From Pomacea canaliculata (taxonomy: Eukaryota > Mollusca > Gastropoda > Architaenioglossa > Ampullariidae), in contig NC_037595.1 in NCBI RefSeq assembly GCF_003073045.1, forward strand, positions 15,846,252 to 15,910,251: a stretch of DNA of 64,000 bases, given 5' to 3'. The notes under the pieces were generated by a model. The model was not told the origin of the DNA, made no database searches, and saw only the letters and a program-made list of their open reading frames with translations. This document shows positions 1-14,050 of this stretch, piece after piece (position 1 is the stretch's first letter; each line of letters opens with the position of its first letter). A program made the position numbers and the translations under genes.

Positions 1-799
1 CCCTTCTGTGTATACAACAGATGAAAGCAAACCTGAAAATGGCTGGTGTTATACGATGCATCTGTGCCAGAGATGACTACTGCATGTATATCACACATGA
101 AAGAAAACAATGCAGATGGCAATAGACTGGATAATGATGCACATGTGTATGAGGGAAGTTAAGTGTGTGTGTGTTTGCGCAAGTTATTTTTTTTCTCATT
201 TGGCTGTCAAGAATTTGGCAAAGATGTGTGTCTATATTGCAAACCAGTTTACTCCCTCTTATAACTTAAAATGCTATCATAGTAGCCAAACTACAATTTT
301 GGAAACCAAAGGCATAATTTTGCAACACCACTACAAACAATAAAAAAATAAGACTGAAGAATATCATTTAAAATCTGGAAATACAACATTACAAAAAGAT
401 ACCAGCATAGCCATAAATTGTAAGTGCTATTGCATGTTCAATGCAACCAGTCACCCGTCACCAGTTTCACCCCAAAACTTTTCAAGGCTTTTTTAATTAG
501 CATAATAAATTTATAGGCTTACATAATATAAAATAATCTTCAACTTCATGATGATGAACAAAAGCATGAACATGCACACAGAAAAGGTCAACACATAAAG
601 CAAATAATAATAGTAGAGAATTTTACATAGTGCTGTTCCCTAACAGAAGTCAGACTTACAGCACACTACAAAACTTACTTATACTTTGAGGAAATGATAA
701 ATCTCTCACACACACACACACATTCACACATATGTCCAGTCTAAGGAGAAGAATCATTGTAGAAAAGTCTGAGACTAGGAAGGGCTCTACGCTACTAAC
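1..799. other. Sequence beyond the last readable TFG exon; no exon seen
   Basis: This stretch should be TFG intron, because exon 4 ends in a donor at 799 with the frame open. I find no further P/Q-rich TFG exon on the minus strand. It holds AT-rich sequence and a short CA dinucleotide run near 706-722 that creates spurious open frames. Confidence 0.5.
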
Positions 800-3837
<3,038 letters not shown>

Positions 3838-6060
3838 GGTGGACGCTGGTGTTGTGTTCTCACTCAGGAGGTTTAATCTGTAGCCACAGAGATCTGCTTT
3901 TTAATCCCAATAAAACTTTTTGTATACTGAGAAAGTACCATTTATAAGAACACTATTTACAGTTACAGATACTTTACACTAGGAACATCAAGTTGATTTT
4001 TCATGTGTAACTGGACTGATCAGTTTCTTTGACTGAGCTACAAGCAGATCTGGGTCACAGCACCATAATTCTGTAGCCAGACTGATCTGCTTTTGAATAC
4101 AAGGCTTTCTACACACTGTGGCCGTACCATCCATTAGTCGTGGCTCCTAAAAGTCCTAGTGCCAATCAGTTCATTCCTCTTTGTTGCTCCAGGAAAGAGG
4201 ACATAAGTTCCCAAGGAAAATTTTTCACTAAAATTCTAGCTCTTACTTGTCTGGTGTGCTATGTAGTCTACTATATCTCTATTGTGTTCTTTTTTCGTCA
4301 GCTGTACACCTGCACTTAACCAACCTTGGGAGTCCACAAAAAAACCCTGCTTTTTCCAGTGTTCTCTTTTGTGCATCATTTAGCTTTGTATTGGTTAGTT
4401 TCTCTGTCACTTGTCATGTGTGCTCACCACACCACAACTGCTTATATTCTCTATCTCAACATGTATGAGATGACAAGTTTCATTTGCTCAAGGAATTTTA
4501 TTATTTCTTTTGTACTACAAAGAAAAAATGTACATGTGCTGAATCACACACACAAAGAGCTAAGTAATTTAAAAATGGATTTATTAATTTTATTTACACA
4601 TGTAAACCAATTCCATCCTACTCTTCGCGTACCTAACTCCTACATTTCTTTCAATGCCTACTTCTACTTGCATTACTAAATTACCAATAATTAAGGGGCA
4701 GGAAAAAGGGATTTTGAGGCACATGAACTGCTTGACAGTGGACTAAAACACCTATATCTTGCAGTGGTACTTTCTCCTGCACTTGAAATAAGGGAAAAAC
4801 TGAAGAGGAAGAAGATTTTGAGGTATCAGAGACACTTGTCAATGGACCAGAACACCTAGATGGCGCAGTGGTACTTTCTCCCACACTCAAAATTGGGTAA
4901 ACTAAAAGGTGGTATTTGGAGATCCGAGAGCCACTGGTCAGCAGACCAGAACACTTACACAGTGCTGTGGTTCTTTCTACTGCACTCAAAATAAGGGAAA
5001 TCAAATCTGTGGGATTTTGAGGTATGTGAGCCTCTTGTCAGTGAACCATAACACATACATGTATCTTGGTGCTTCTCCTGCACTCAAAATAGGGACCTAA
5101 CGGAAAGAGTATTTCGATATACCTGAGCCACTTGACGGCGGACCACATCAACTACACAGTGCAAAGGTATTTCCCCCGTACTCAAAATAATCAAAGGAAA
5201 GGAATGACTAGCTCATGCTGTGGTGAGCAGAGTGCAGGCACTGTATTTTTCCCACTACTGAAACACAAAAAATTGGGTGCTAGGCCACCCATTCCACGGT
5301 CATTCCCCTGCTTGCACAGCTAGCCAGGTAAATGGGTGCAGGGTGAAGAGAACATGCTATCAGCGATACACTCTGTCTTAAACAAGTGTTCCTGCTACAC
5401 ATGCAACAGTCATGAACCCATCACCCCAGTTTCTGAATGCTGTCAACAAAACTTTTAATGTGTTAAATTCTGTGAAAACATTCATGTGAAAGGAAAGTAA
5501 AAGATAAAAATGAACATTGCTTGAGTTGTTTGTGTACCAAACGGTCTTAACTTCACAAACTAATACAAACATTTATGTTTGCTACAATATTTTATCCACA
5601 TAATCAACAGAAAATTAAAAGCCAGGATTACTGTTCGATAGAATATCCTAAATTCAATAAAAATAAGACGATACGCCCATCTATGTGAAACGATTATTTC
5701 ATCAAGTTTATAAAACAACAGAAGTGACTTCCATTTTCTTTTATATCGGATCGATAACTTGGCATTAATAACAGAAAGTTTAAGTAGGATATGGTCTTTA
5801 TATGCACAGATATTACACACAACTCCTTTTTTCGTCTCTCTGACGTCTACCCTTGGAAAAAAAAACTTGACATAAAAATGAACAGAATCAATATCCAGAA
5901 TACATAAAGTCCATAGCCACAATAATAGATTTGCTGAATTTTCTTGTCACTTAATTTTGTCATTACTTTAACTTACGGTCTACCGGTTAAAAGAGATTAC
6001 AGCAGTCTGTGGCTAGTGTGTCGTCAGCGGAAGTGCGAATATCAGTCGCTTACAACAAAT
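3838..6060 (-). promoter_or_regulatory. TFG 5' UTR and putative promoter region
   Basis: A possible 5' UTR piece precedes the TFG start codon: an acceptor-like tract lies near 3878, and a strong donor-like GTAAGT on the minus strand begins at 5976, so a noncoding first exon could lie at about 5977-6050. The region around 5980-6060 is less AT-rich than its surroundings. Apart from the tandem repeat at 4709-5190, nothing else is recognised here. Transcript evidence is absent, so this is inference. Confidence 0.3.
4709..5190. repeat. Degenerate tandem repeat, five units of ~95-107 bp
   Basis: Units begin near 4710, 4817, 4912, 5016 and 5112. Each has the order GATTTTGAGG.., a CACTTGTCAGTGGACC-like core, AGAACACCTACACAGTG-like sequence, then GTGGTACTTTCTCC and CACTCAAAATA. 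Units are clearly diverged, so this is an old minisatellite rather than a recent expansion. The open frames across it do not look like a real gene. Confidence 0.85.
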
Positions 6061-6860
6061 AACAGGAACGAGCGTGAACACAACAACAACAAAGCAAACC
6101 CCAACATGTGAAACTTACTTTTTAAAATACTCAGCTTGTTTACATAAACTGTTACTAAATTTTTTTAAATCATTAAATATGTTGATTTCGTTTCTGTCTA
6201 TCCGGCGTGGAAGTTAAGGAATCTTTTCATGTGATAATGAGTCAACAGTTACTGCTGTTGATATTTGAGTCAGATAAGGAGCCAGTAGAAGTTTGCATTA
6301 TAAGTACAAGTCGACCTATGATAAACATAATTTTGCAATTCATTCTAACGAATAAAATGTGTCACCAGGTCCGTGGTGCCATTACAGAATACGTGTTCGA
6401 ACTGCAGAGAACATTAATTTTTTATTTGCTCTTGAATGATTTTTTTTTTTTACACAAACTGAAAACGTAAAATGTCGATGAAATATCTAAATGCGAATTG
6501 CGCCAAAAAGTCAATATTATACATTTAAATTTTGTCCGTCAATGATACCTGTATGTTTATGACTTGCCAAACGACAAACTTCAGCCTCATAATTCATATC
6601 TTGATAATGCTTATTCGGTTACGCACACCAATCCAAGCGCAGTGAAGGTCTGGTTCCTCGGAAGCTGAAGGGTGTTTTTATATTTCATGGCTACGAGAAG
6701 TAGAGTAACCATCACTCCCTCGATAATTATAGTGGCGTCTCTTTGCTGCCCGAAGCAGCCGAAAATATTTGTCCGCTTGCTTCATAACCACCTTTCCATA
6801 GCCACTGCAGACTCCGTGCTGGATGCAGCACAGTAGACATGATGTTACCTGTTCACTGAC
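6061..6860. other. Intergenic, nothing recognised
   Basis: AT-rich sequence between the TFG promoter side and a LINE fragment. The 87-codon open frame at 6207-6470 has no recognisable domain and ends in a T-rich run. I see no gene here. Confidence 0.6.
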
Positions 6861-7250
6861 TTCAAGAAAAGTGCAAAGAGTGCCATTGTGACCTTATACA
6901 AACTTTATCAACTTAACCAAGACTTTTGACAGCGGGGATGGCCTCTGGAGAATTATCAAAAAGTTCAGATTCTGCTTAGGTTTTATGTTGTCTAGCAATG
7001 ACAGTGATGGTCCAAGTTTTTGATAACGAAGAGTTTTCTAGGGCTTTTCCTGGCACCAAACAGGGTTGTGTGCTGGCCCTAGTGCAATTCAGCATGGTCT
7101 TCTCCATCATGCTGACGCCTTCCATGACTACAATGATGGACTGGAGTGGTCAAGAAAATGCAGTGTGCATCAGGACTAACCCACAACTACAACCAACAAA
7201 TCTCGCAATTTTAGTATGGCCTCATCATCCTCAAAAATAAATCCTTGAGT
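6861..7250 (+). mobile_element. Decayed APE-type LINE reverse-transcriptase fragment
   Basis: Reading across frames gives LQEKCKECHCDL, FINLTKTFDSGDGLWRIIKK and, after a frame change, AFPGTKQGCVLALVQFSMVF. These correspond to the RT palm segment of non-LTR elements with the usual order 'QEKC..., LTKAFD....GLW.I..KF, ....KQGCVLAP.LF'. The catalytic FADD-like box is not seen and stops interrupt the frame, so it is dead. The fragment at 57270-57850 appears to be the 3' end of the same kind of element. Confidence 0.75.
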
Positions 7251-8200
7251 TCACAGTATATAAAGACATCTGGATAGTTTGCACTTTTAAAAAATGTATT
7301 AAGAACCTTAGGGATAAAAGAACAAATGCAAGTTTATGATGAATTTTTCAAGGAATTAGTGCAATTGAAAAGTTTGCATGTATGCAAAGCAACAGCTAGT
7401 GGTGATAGGACACACATACAAATACCCATTCCCCCAACACACCAACATACTTGAAATTGGTCATGATTATGCAATAGCACACTTTAATAAACCAAATAGC
7501 CATTACATTTTTTATTAACTTTTCTATCATATTCAATAACCCTAATATGAATCAATCTTTTAACGTCTCTTACCAAATAAAAAGAGCAGGTATTTTATTA
7601 AGGTAACATTTGCAGGTCATATACAGAAACCTCTAGACAACTTAAACATACCTTCGCAACACTATAAACTGGCTGGCGCAGCTACTATGTTTGCCACTGA
7701 GTGAATATCAACTACATTTGCTCTCTATATATGAGAAACAATTCCTTGAATTTAAGCATATCAAAAACTAAGGAAATCATCGCCAATTCTATATGCTCCA
7801 CAACAGTTTGGTCTTTTATTTCTCAAAGGGCAAAAAGTTCAGATGATCAAATAACTTGGAATCCATTTAAACTTTCAAAGACCATGTCAAGTGTTTGTGC
7901 AAGAAAGCCCAAAGCAGGTTATATATGATTTGCAAGCTGTGCTTGTTTGGCATCAAGACTAAAACTCAATGCTGTTCTATAAACTGATTCATCAAAGGTC
8001 TGTCCACCTCTTTCCGTGCCTGGTTTGGAAACCTGACAAAGATTATCCAGGTCAGGCAAAACTAGCGGTGCACAAATGTGCAGTCTACATTATATGTCGT
8101 TGTATCATCGACCATTCTAGCAAAAATTATCCAAGATGGCAAGCTAGCTTTGCCCCAGACTTTGAAAGCTCTTGTTAAAACTTACAGACACAGAAACAGC
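7251..8200. other. Intergenic, nothing recognised
   Basis: AT-rich sequence downstream of NDUFAF4. Open frames at 7701-7928 and 7969-8178 lack recognisable motifs and are most likely chance. Confidence 0.6.
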
Positions 8201-8206
8201 TTTATT
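8201..8206 (-). terminator. Polyadenylation signal of NDUFAF4
   Basis: TTTATT on the plus strand reads AATAAA on the minus strand, about 180 bases past the NDUFAF4 stop codon. The position fits a short 3' UTR. The cleavage site itself is not visible. Confidence 0.5.
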
Positions 8207-8385
8207 CTCTCCCTGAACGGAGTAGCAAGTAAAACATGACACAGCTACTGTTGGTATGTATGTATTTTTGTCAGTGCACATTTTGACACAATAAAAGTCG
8301 TCTTATCAAAGTAATTGTAAGCCCTTTTTTTGCTGTTGCTGACAACTGAAGAGTTTCACTGAAATAAAACTGCACTGAAATAATC

Positions 8386-9908
8386 CTAGGAAGTCCCAGC
8401 ACTAGGTGTGCTTCGTATGCTGCTGCTGTCACCAAGTTTCATCATGTCTTCGTGGGCCAGACTAGGCTGGCTCTCCAGTCCTTGTGCTGCACTCAGCAGT
8501 TTTGGATTCTTTTCCAACATGGCTTTAGGAATATGCATGTGCAAGGCCTGAAAATACTTCAGGACATTTTCAACATCTGTTAGATTTAGCTTATGTTCTC
8601 TGGCTATGCTTTCAGCAGAAAATTCTTTGGGGTTCAAATGGTGCTGTGAAATGAATGCCAGAGCTTGCCGTAAGGTGATGCAACCTTCCCGGATGACATC
8701 AGGTTCTGGAATACCATATTCCCACGAAATTGCTTTGCTACGGTCTTCAGGCATATGACGGCTTGATTTAGCTTCAATCTGCAATATTTAATTTTCATCT
8801 GAATTAACCTTCAGAAAGTTCTAAAACACTTTTCTAAAAATGATGTAAATTGATACAAAAATCAAACTCCAACCTAAGATGTCTCATCACAGTTTCGTTT
8901 CTGACATTAGAAAGTTTTACTAAAAATGTGAAATTCATACACATTCATTGAAGAATGGAAACAATTTTATTTTAATCAGGCTAACAGTCATTCACAAAAC
9001 AACACATTCATGCAATTGTTTTTGCATCATTTTTGTTTATGTTTGTTACAAGTTATGATCGGGCTAAGATTGATCACCGATGACACAAGTAGCTATGAAC
9101 ATCAAATAATACCAACAGAGCCAAATGTGGTTCAAACTCTGAATATGAAAGCTTAGCTTCCTATTTTAAACAAATACCATGCAAACAAGTTCAACCCCCA
9201 TTTTACGAAACAAAAATGGCCACTGTAACTAATATTCCACATTAACAGCTACTTGTGTCATCAGTGACTGATTCAACTTTTGCGCCACAAGCACACAAAT
9301 ATTGACCTGGACACATAGCGGTCTTAGCCGCAAAGAAAACTCTACATCTGCTCCCTTATTCCCACGCTATCCCCTCATCCCAAACAATTTTCTTCTTGAA
9401 AGCAGTATAATAAAACAAAACTTTCCCGCATACCTCTGGGTTGTCTCCAATTGAGTTTACATGAATCTTCCTCAGGTTCTCATCTAGTTTCAAGTTTTTT
9501 GTATTGTGTTCATGGAAGAACTCTGGGTGATCTATAAAAGAGTAATAGTATAAATCTATTAGTTACAAAATGACGTTAACACTTTTGTTTTTTGGTAATG
9601 ACACTAACAGTTTTGCATGAACTGCCTGTAAAAAAAAATTCATCCCATTTCAGATGATGTGAATCTAAATTACATGTCTGCATTTTGGTTCCGTTATTTA
9701 CAATCTCTTCAAGTTATAACTGTCTGACCTTGGTTGTACCAACACTCAGTAAAAATGTCGTACCCTTTGCATGACTTTCGTAAGCTGCCACTGTTGTCGG
9801 GTGTCGAGGTGCTGGACGTGGTTTCTCTGTTTGTATCACTTTTTGAACACGGTTCTCTATATTAAAATTCCGTATAGGTCGCGTAGCTTTCGAAATAACT
9901 TTCCCCAT
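8386..9908 (-). CDS. NDUFAF4: NDUFAF4, complex I assembly factor 4, complete
   Basis: NDUFAF4 is a mitochondrial factor that works with NDUFAF3 in early assembly of respiratory complex I. Three exons join in frame: 9764-9908, 9434-9531 and 8386-8778 (211 codons plus stop). The N-terminus MGKVISKATRPIRNFNIENR followed by APRHPTT matches the human start (..IRNFNLENR...APRHPST). Exon 2 (HPEFFHEHNTKNLKLDENLR) gives the LDENLR-type segment. Exon 3 holds the conserved C-terminal block ITLRQALAFISQHH, FSAESIAREHKL and VENVLKYFQALHMHIPK. Met-Gly with Ser at position 6 fits N-myristoylation, as proposed for the family. Compared with the 175-residue human protein it has a tail of about 35 extra residues rich in Ser, Pro and Gly. 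It is a stand-alone gene with TFG and catalase as distant same-strand neighbours. Identification is secure. Confidence 0.93.
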
Positions 9909-10225
9909 GTCGATTCTATTTTTCTTTATTGTTTGAAATGGATTTCTTACTGCACCTCACCAAGGTAATAAGAGTGTCTTCCCTTGATCGTTCGGTTTCG
10001 ACTCAAAGAGTAGTTTCCCTTGTGTCCTCTGGCGGCCTGTAGCATCTACGTTAACAGTTCGTGGTTGTAGTTGTCAATGGTAGGTCACAAGAGGTGGATA
10101 CATCCGACGGTCAATCTTGTTAAAGAAGTCACGCACGCACCTTCCCCTACAAACATGAAAGACATCACCAATCGATTCATCAACGCACGTGTACGTCCGT
10201 GATTCGGTAAACATTGTCGGACAAA
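9909..10225 (-). promoter_or_regulatory. Putative NDUFAF4 promoter region
   Basis: The 300 bases upstream of the NDUFAF4 start are richer in CpG than the flanks and lack open reading frames. No TATA box is obvious. Assigned only by position. Confidence 0.3.
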
Positions 10226-10335
10226 GAAAAGAAGAGATAATGAAGTTGATTTATAAAGCGCTTTACTACACCATCAAAAAAAAGAAGAAGGGATAATGAA
10301 GTTGATTTATGTAGCGCTTTACCACACCATCAAAT
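10226..10335. repeat. Two tandem copies of a LINE/SINE-like 3' tail, reverse orientation
   Basis: Two ~55-60 bp copies stand side by side, each containing GATAATGAAGTTGATTTAT, then AGCGCTTTACYACACCATCAA. On the minus strand each reads as AAAGCGCT..ATAAATC followed by TTCATTATC, the form of a non-LTR retroelement 3' end. Copies differ at only a few positions. Confidence 0.75.
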
Positions 10336-11185
10336 GCAGGCTAACAAAAATAAAATAAAAACATGTGTCACGCCGTTTTTTTTTGTTTTTTGTTTTTTTG
10401 TTGTTGATTTTGAGAGGGAAAAGAGCTTCAACCTAAAGGCAGTTTCGCACTTTGGGGTTGTGGTGGTGGTGATCTGGGGGAATATGGCTTATATAGGGAG
10501 TGGAGTATGGGAGGGTTAGGGGAAGTGTGGGAGGAAGGTCACTGCTCTGTGACACCGCGCGGTGTTACTTTTGCTGGTGTTGTTTACTGTGGCTGGTGCC
10601 CTCTTTGCCTGATGTGGTCTTAATTGCTCTTGGTATACAGGCCTGCCAAGTCATTCGAAGTGGTAGTGTATTCGACTGGTTGTCAGTTCCCTTATATTTT
10701 GCTTTATTCTACACGTATCTGTTTAGTTTTAGGTTTATATATTAGTTTCTACTGTTAAAGGTCCTCGAGTTTGTTATAGATTTCTTTTTAATATTAATTG
10801 CTTTTGTCTTTATAAACCTGGTATTGGTATGGTTTGCCACCTCATCCTTTTCAGTTTACATACTTTTTTGTAAAAGGGCTTAGACTTTTACTTTATTTGT
10901 AGTTACCTTACTTTATGTTTGGTTATAGTTCTGGTTATGGTTAAGGAAGAAATACCATATTTCCTGTGGTATAGTTTGTTTCACAGATATTTTAAATTTT
11001 ATATGGTTTTGCTAGGTTTGCAGTCTTATTAATTCATTTATGGCAAACTTTATGGTTTTTTGTTTGGTTTCTCTGCTTTTCATGGGTGTTATCTGGTTAT
11101 ACTCTGCCTATTTATGCGAATCTTGAATTTGGATGGATTGCCACCATTGTTACCACTAATGACAGCATAGTATAGCTTTAACTCT
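10336..11185. other. Intergenic, T-rich, nothing recognised
   Basis: T-rich sequence upstream of the retrotransposon remnant. It could include its 5' part, but no motif is readable. Confidence 0.5.
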
Positions 11186-11429
11186 TTGGGTGGGTTAAGG
11201 CATCTTTTAATGTTCAATTCTAGTCTATATTTATCTAAGGCCTGTTTGAGATCTTCTTTTTCTTGTTTTTTTCATTACACTCAAACAGCACATATACTGT
11301 CTGTCATCAAATGTGCATGTAGCAAGTACCTGTCTTTTACTACTGATTTATCATTCCCACATACATCTTTTGAATGTGTACAAGTCTCTTTTTTGGCTCT
11401 CTATTGCTCGATACACCTGTTCTACATCT

Positions 11430-14050
11430 ATAGATCCCCTCCGAGTGCCAAGAATAAACTCACAGCCTCTACTTTTTTCTCAGAATTTCATGATCTGCTG
11501 GACTATAGTGATGCACTCAATGGACCTGCAGTGCTCCTTGGAGATGTTAATGTCCATTTTGACAAGTCTCACCATGGTACAGTAAAAATCTCAGAATTGT
11601 TGCACACTTTTCGTCTCGTCCAGTCTGTTTTGCGGCCCACTCATAAAAGCGATCACATCTTTGATAGGGTCATGCATCGACTTGATGACCAATTAGTGCA
11701 GGCAGTTGATGTTTCTCAAGATCTCACATATGATCATTACTGAGTATTGATTGAACTTGATTGTAGTTGCCCATCATCAGAGTCAGTTTTTAGACTCACT
11801 CGCTTATTACGCAGTGTTGATATACGGATGTTACATGTTGATATACTAGCATTACATGTTGATATGCTCGCATTCAAAACACAGCTGCAGGTGACGCTGC
11901 TCCAGCCACCCTCTGCTGGACTGGACTGTGTTTTTCATAGCATTGTTTATGACCATGCCCGAGTGTCTAAAAGTCTGATGTGCCAATTCAAATGTGCACC
12001 TTGGTATTCACAGATCTGTGTTGAGCTCTGTGATGTGGTGACCTTGCTGGAGAGCTGAGCGTGTTTGGTGGAAAACTGGACTCACCATCCACAAAGAGAC
12101 TTATAACATGATGAAGTAAAGCATTGCAAAATGCATCAACAAATCCAAATCATCTTATCTTCAGGCTCAAATAATTAATAGCACCTCCTCAAAGGCACTC
12201 TTAGACATCTGCAGTTGAATGACTGGAATTAGCAAGGCAATGCCGCTGCCCACTGCCTGTCTTGCTCCACAGCTGTCACAAGTGTTTAGTGATTATTTTG
12301 CTAACAAGATTTTGGAAATTTGATCATCCTTGGACTCCATATCAGTGACTGACAGCATCTCTTGTGATATTCTTCTAGGATGCTCTCTGACCAAATTTCC
12401 ACGAGTCTTTGATGCTGATATAAAGGCAATTATTTTGAAAGCCAATTAATTAGCCAACAACTTGCAACTTAGATCCAATACCCACAAGCCTTCTTGAGTG
12501 CTTAGATATTTTACTTTCTGCCATCACAAACATTGTAAATGTCAGCTTGTCATCTTTGTTTTAAAATGCCCTGGTGAAGCCACTTTTAAGAAATGTCAAT
12601 GTGATGTCAATTGATTGCCCAGTCTCCAACTTATCTTCTCTCAAAGATCATAGAAAGTAGTTTTCACACAGCTCTGAGCCTACTTACCATCTCCCATGCT
12701 CAGTCAGCATTTCAACCTTTTCACAGTACCGTGACTATTTTAATTAAAGTGAACACTGACATATTATCTGCCCTTGACAGTGGTGATGTTTCTGCCTTAA
12801 CTCTACTGGGCCTTTCAGCTGCATTTGATTCTATCGACCACACTCTGCTCCTTCATAGATTACACACCCTCTATGGGATTTCTGGACATTCACTAGCATC
12901 GTTCCACTCCTGACAGGACGCAGACTGTTGATGGTCAAACATCTCGCCCTGCTACACTTTCTTATGGCAACCCTCAAAAGGCTCAGTACTCGGCCCAAGT
13001 TTGTTTTTTCTGGATATGAAGCCACTTTCATCTTGCTTCCAGTCTCACAAGGTTTCTTATCAATCACATGCTGATGACACGCAATTGTACTGCTCCACTC
13101 CACCGGCTGAGTCTCACTTTGCTACCAGCACCATAGAAGCCTGTGTTGAGCCTATTAATGAAGCCAAAGACTGGATGAGGACAAACAAACTTTAACTCGA
13201 TGATAAAATGGAAGCCCTCGTATGAAGAAGAAATCTATCATCACTCATTCATCCACTAAATCACATCAAGGTGGGTGAAACCAACACCACCTTTGCGTCC
13301 TCCATCAGGAATCTGGGATCTATTGTCACTGCAAACATGACTCTTGCTAAGCAAGTGACAGCTGTCTGTCAGTCTATTATGATAGACAAGTTACAGCTAT
13401 CTGTCAGTCTGTCTATTATGGTAGATAAGTCACGGCTGTCTTTCAGTCTGCCTATTATGATATGCTAGACAAGTCTTAGTTGTCTGTCAGTCTACAAGCT
13501 ACACATGATCAACGCCATCCATCACATTCTGTCTACACGTGCTACCACCACTCTTGTCTGTGTGTTTGTTCTATCAAGGCTTGATTACTGCAACTCCTTG
13601 CTTGCTGGCTGTTCTTCATACCTTTTTCACAAACTCCAGAAAGTACAGAACTCTGCGCACGTTCGGTGCTTAGAGCTAGGAAACAGGACCATGCCACCCT
13701 TCTACTTCGTTTTCTGCACTGTATATGAAATGACATGATTGTGTCACGCCTCACCTCTCCCTCCACACTTGCCAGGAGGGTTAATGTGTGAAGGGTGGCC
13801 AGCCATATTTTAAGACAGCAATGATTGTACTGCAGGGGTCATGTTGAAGAACAGCACGCATTGTATTGCTGGGGTTTGGTCCCCTTCTCCCCTTTGGACA
13901 ACACAAATTTGTGCACCAATACACACTACTGACCAGTACTGTCAACCAACTAGCCTTCAGATGGCCTCTAAGCCACCCTCTACCACAAACATGCAATGGA
14001 CACTCATCTCAAAGACAAAGAGCTTATTGTGTGCTCCCATAGTCTACTTA
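11430..14050 (+). mobile_element. Degraded CR1/L2-like non-LTR retrotransposon (endonuclease and reverse transcriptase)
   Basis: Domains appear in the right order on the plus strand but in several frames. At ~11440-11740 is the C-terminal half of an endonuclease/exonuclease/phosphatase domain (AVLLGDVNVHFD, LVQSVLRPTHKSDHIFDRV). At ~12610-12910 is the RT N-half (YLLSKIIESSFHTAL, HAQSAFQPFHSTVTILIKV, LTLLGLSAAFDSIDHTLLL). At ~13040-13200 are the YADD-like catalytic box read as SHADDTQLYCSTPP and the segment EAKDWMRTNKL. At ~13280-13720 is the RT C-terminal region (IRNLGSIV, RLDYCNSLLAGCS, KLQKVQNSA). Multiple stops and frameshifts make it inactive. The N-terminal endonuclease half and clear ends are missing. 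The clade assignment is from motif memory and is less certain than the element type. Confidence 0.85.
13353..13494 (+). repeat. Short tandem repeat inside the retrotransposon remnant, four units of ~35-43 bp
   Basis: Units start near 13353, 13388, 13427 and 13470 and share AAGT.ACAGCTGTCTGTCAGTCT followed by ATTATGATAGAC. The repeat lies in the RT C-terminal region where the family sequence (QV..VCQSA..QIR) would normally occur once, so it expanded after the element died. Confidence 0.7.

Noticed and set aside
4326..4679. 117-codon plus-strand open frame
   Set aside because: Cys/His-rich by chance in T-rich DNA; no zinc-finger spacing and no splice context.
5560..5922. 120-codon minus-strand frame near the TFG promoter
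   Set aside because: AT-driven, hydrophobic residues without a transmembrane pattern typical of a known family; likely chance.
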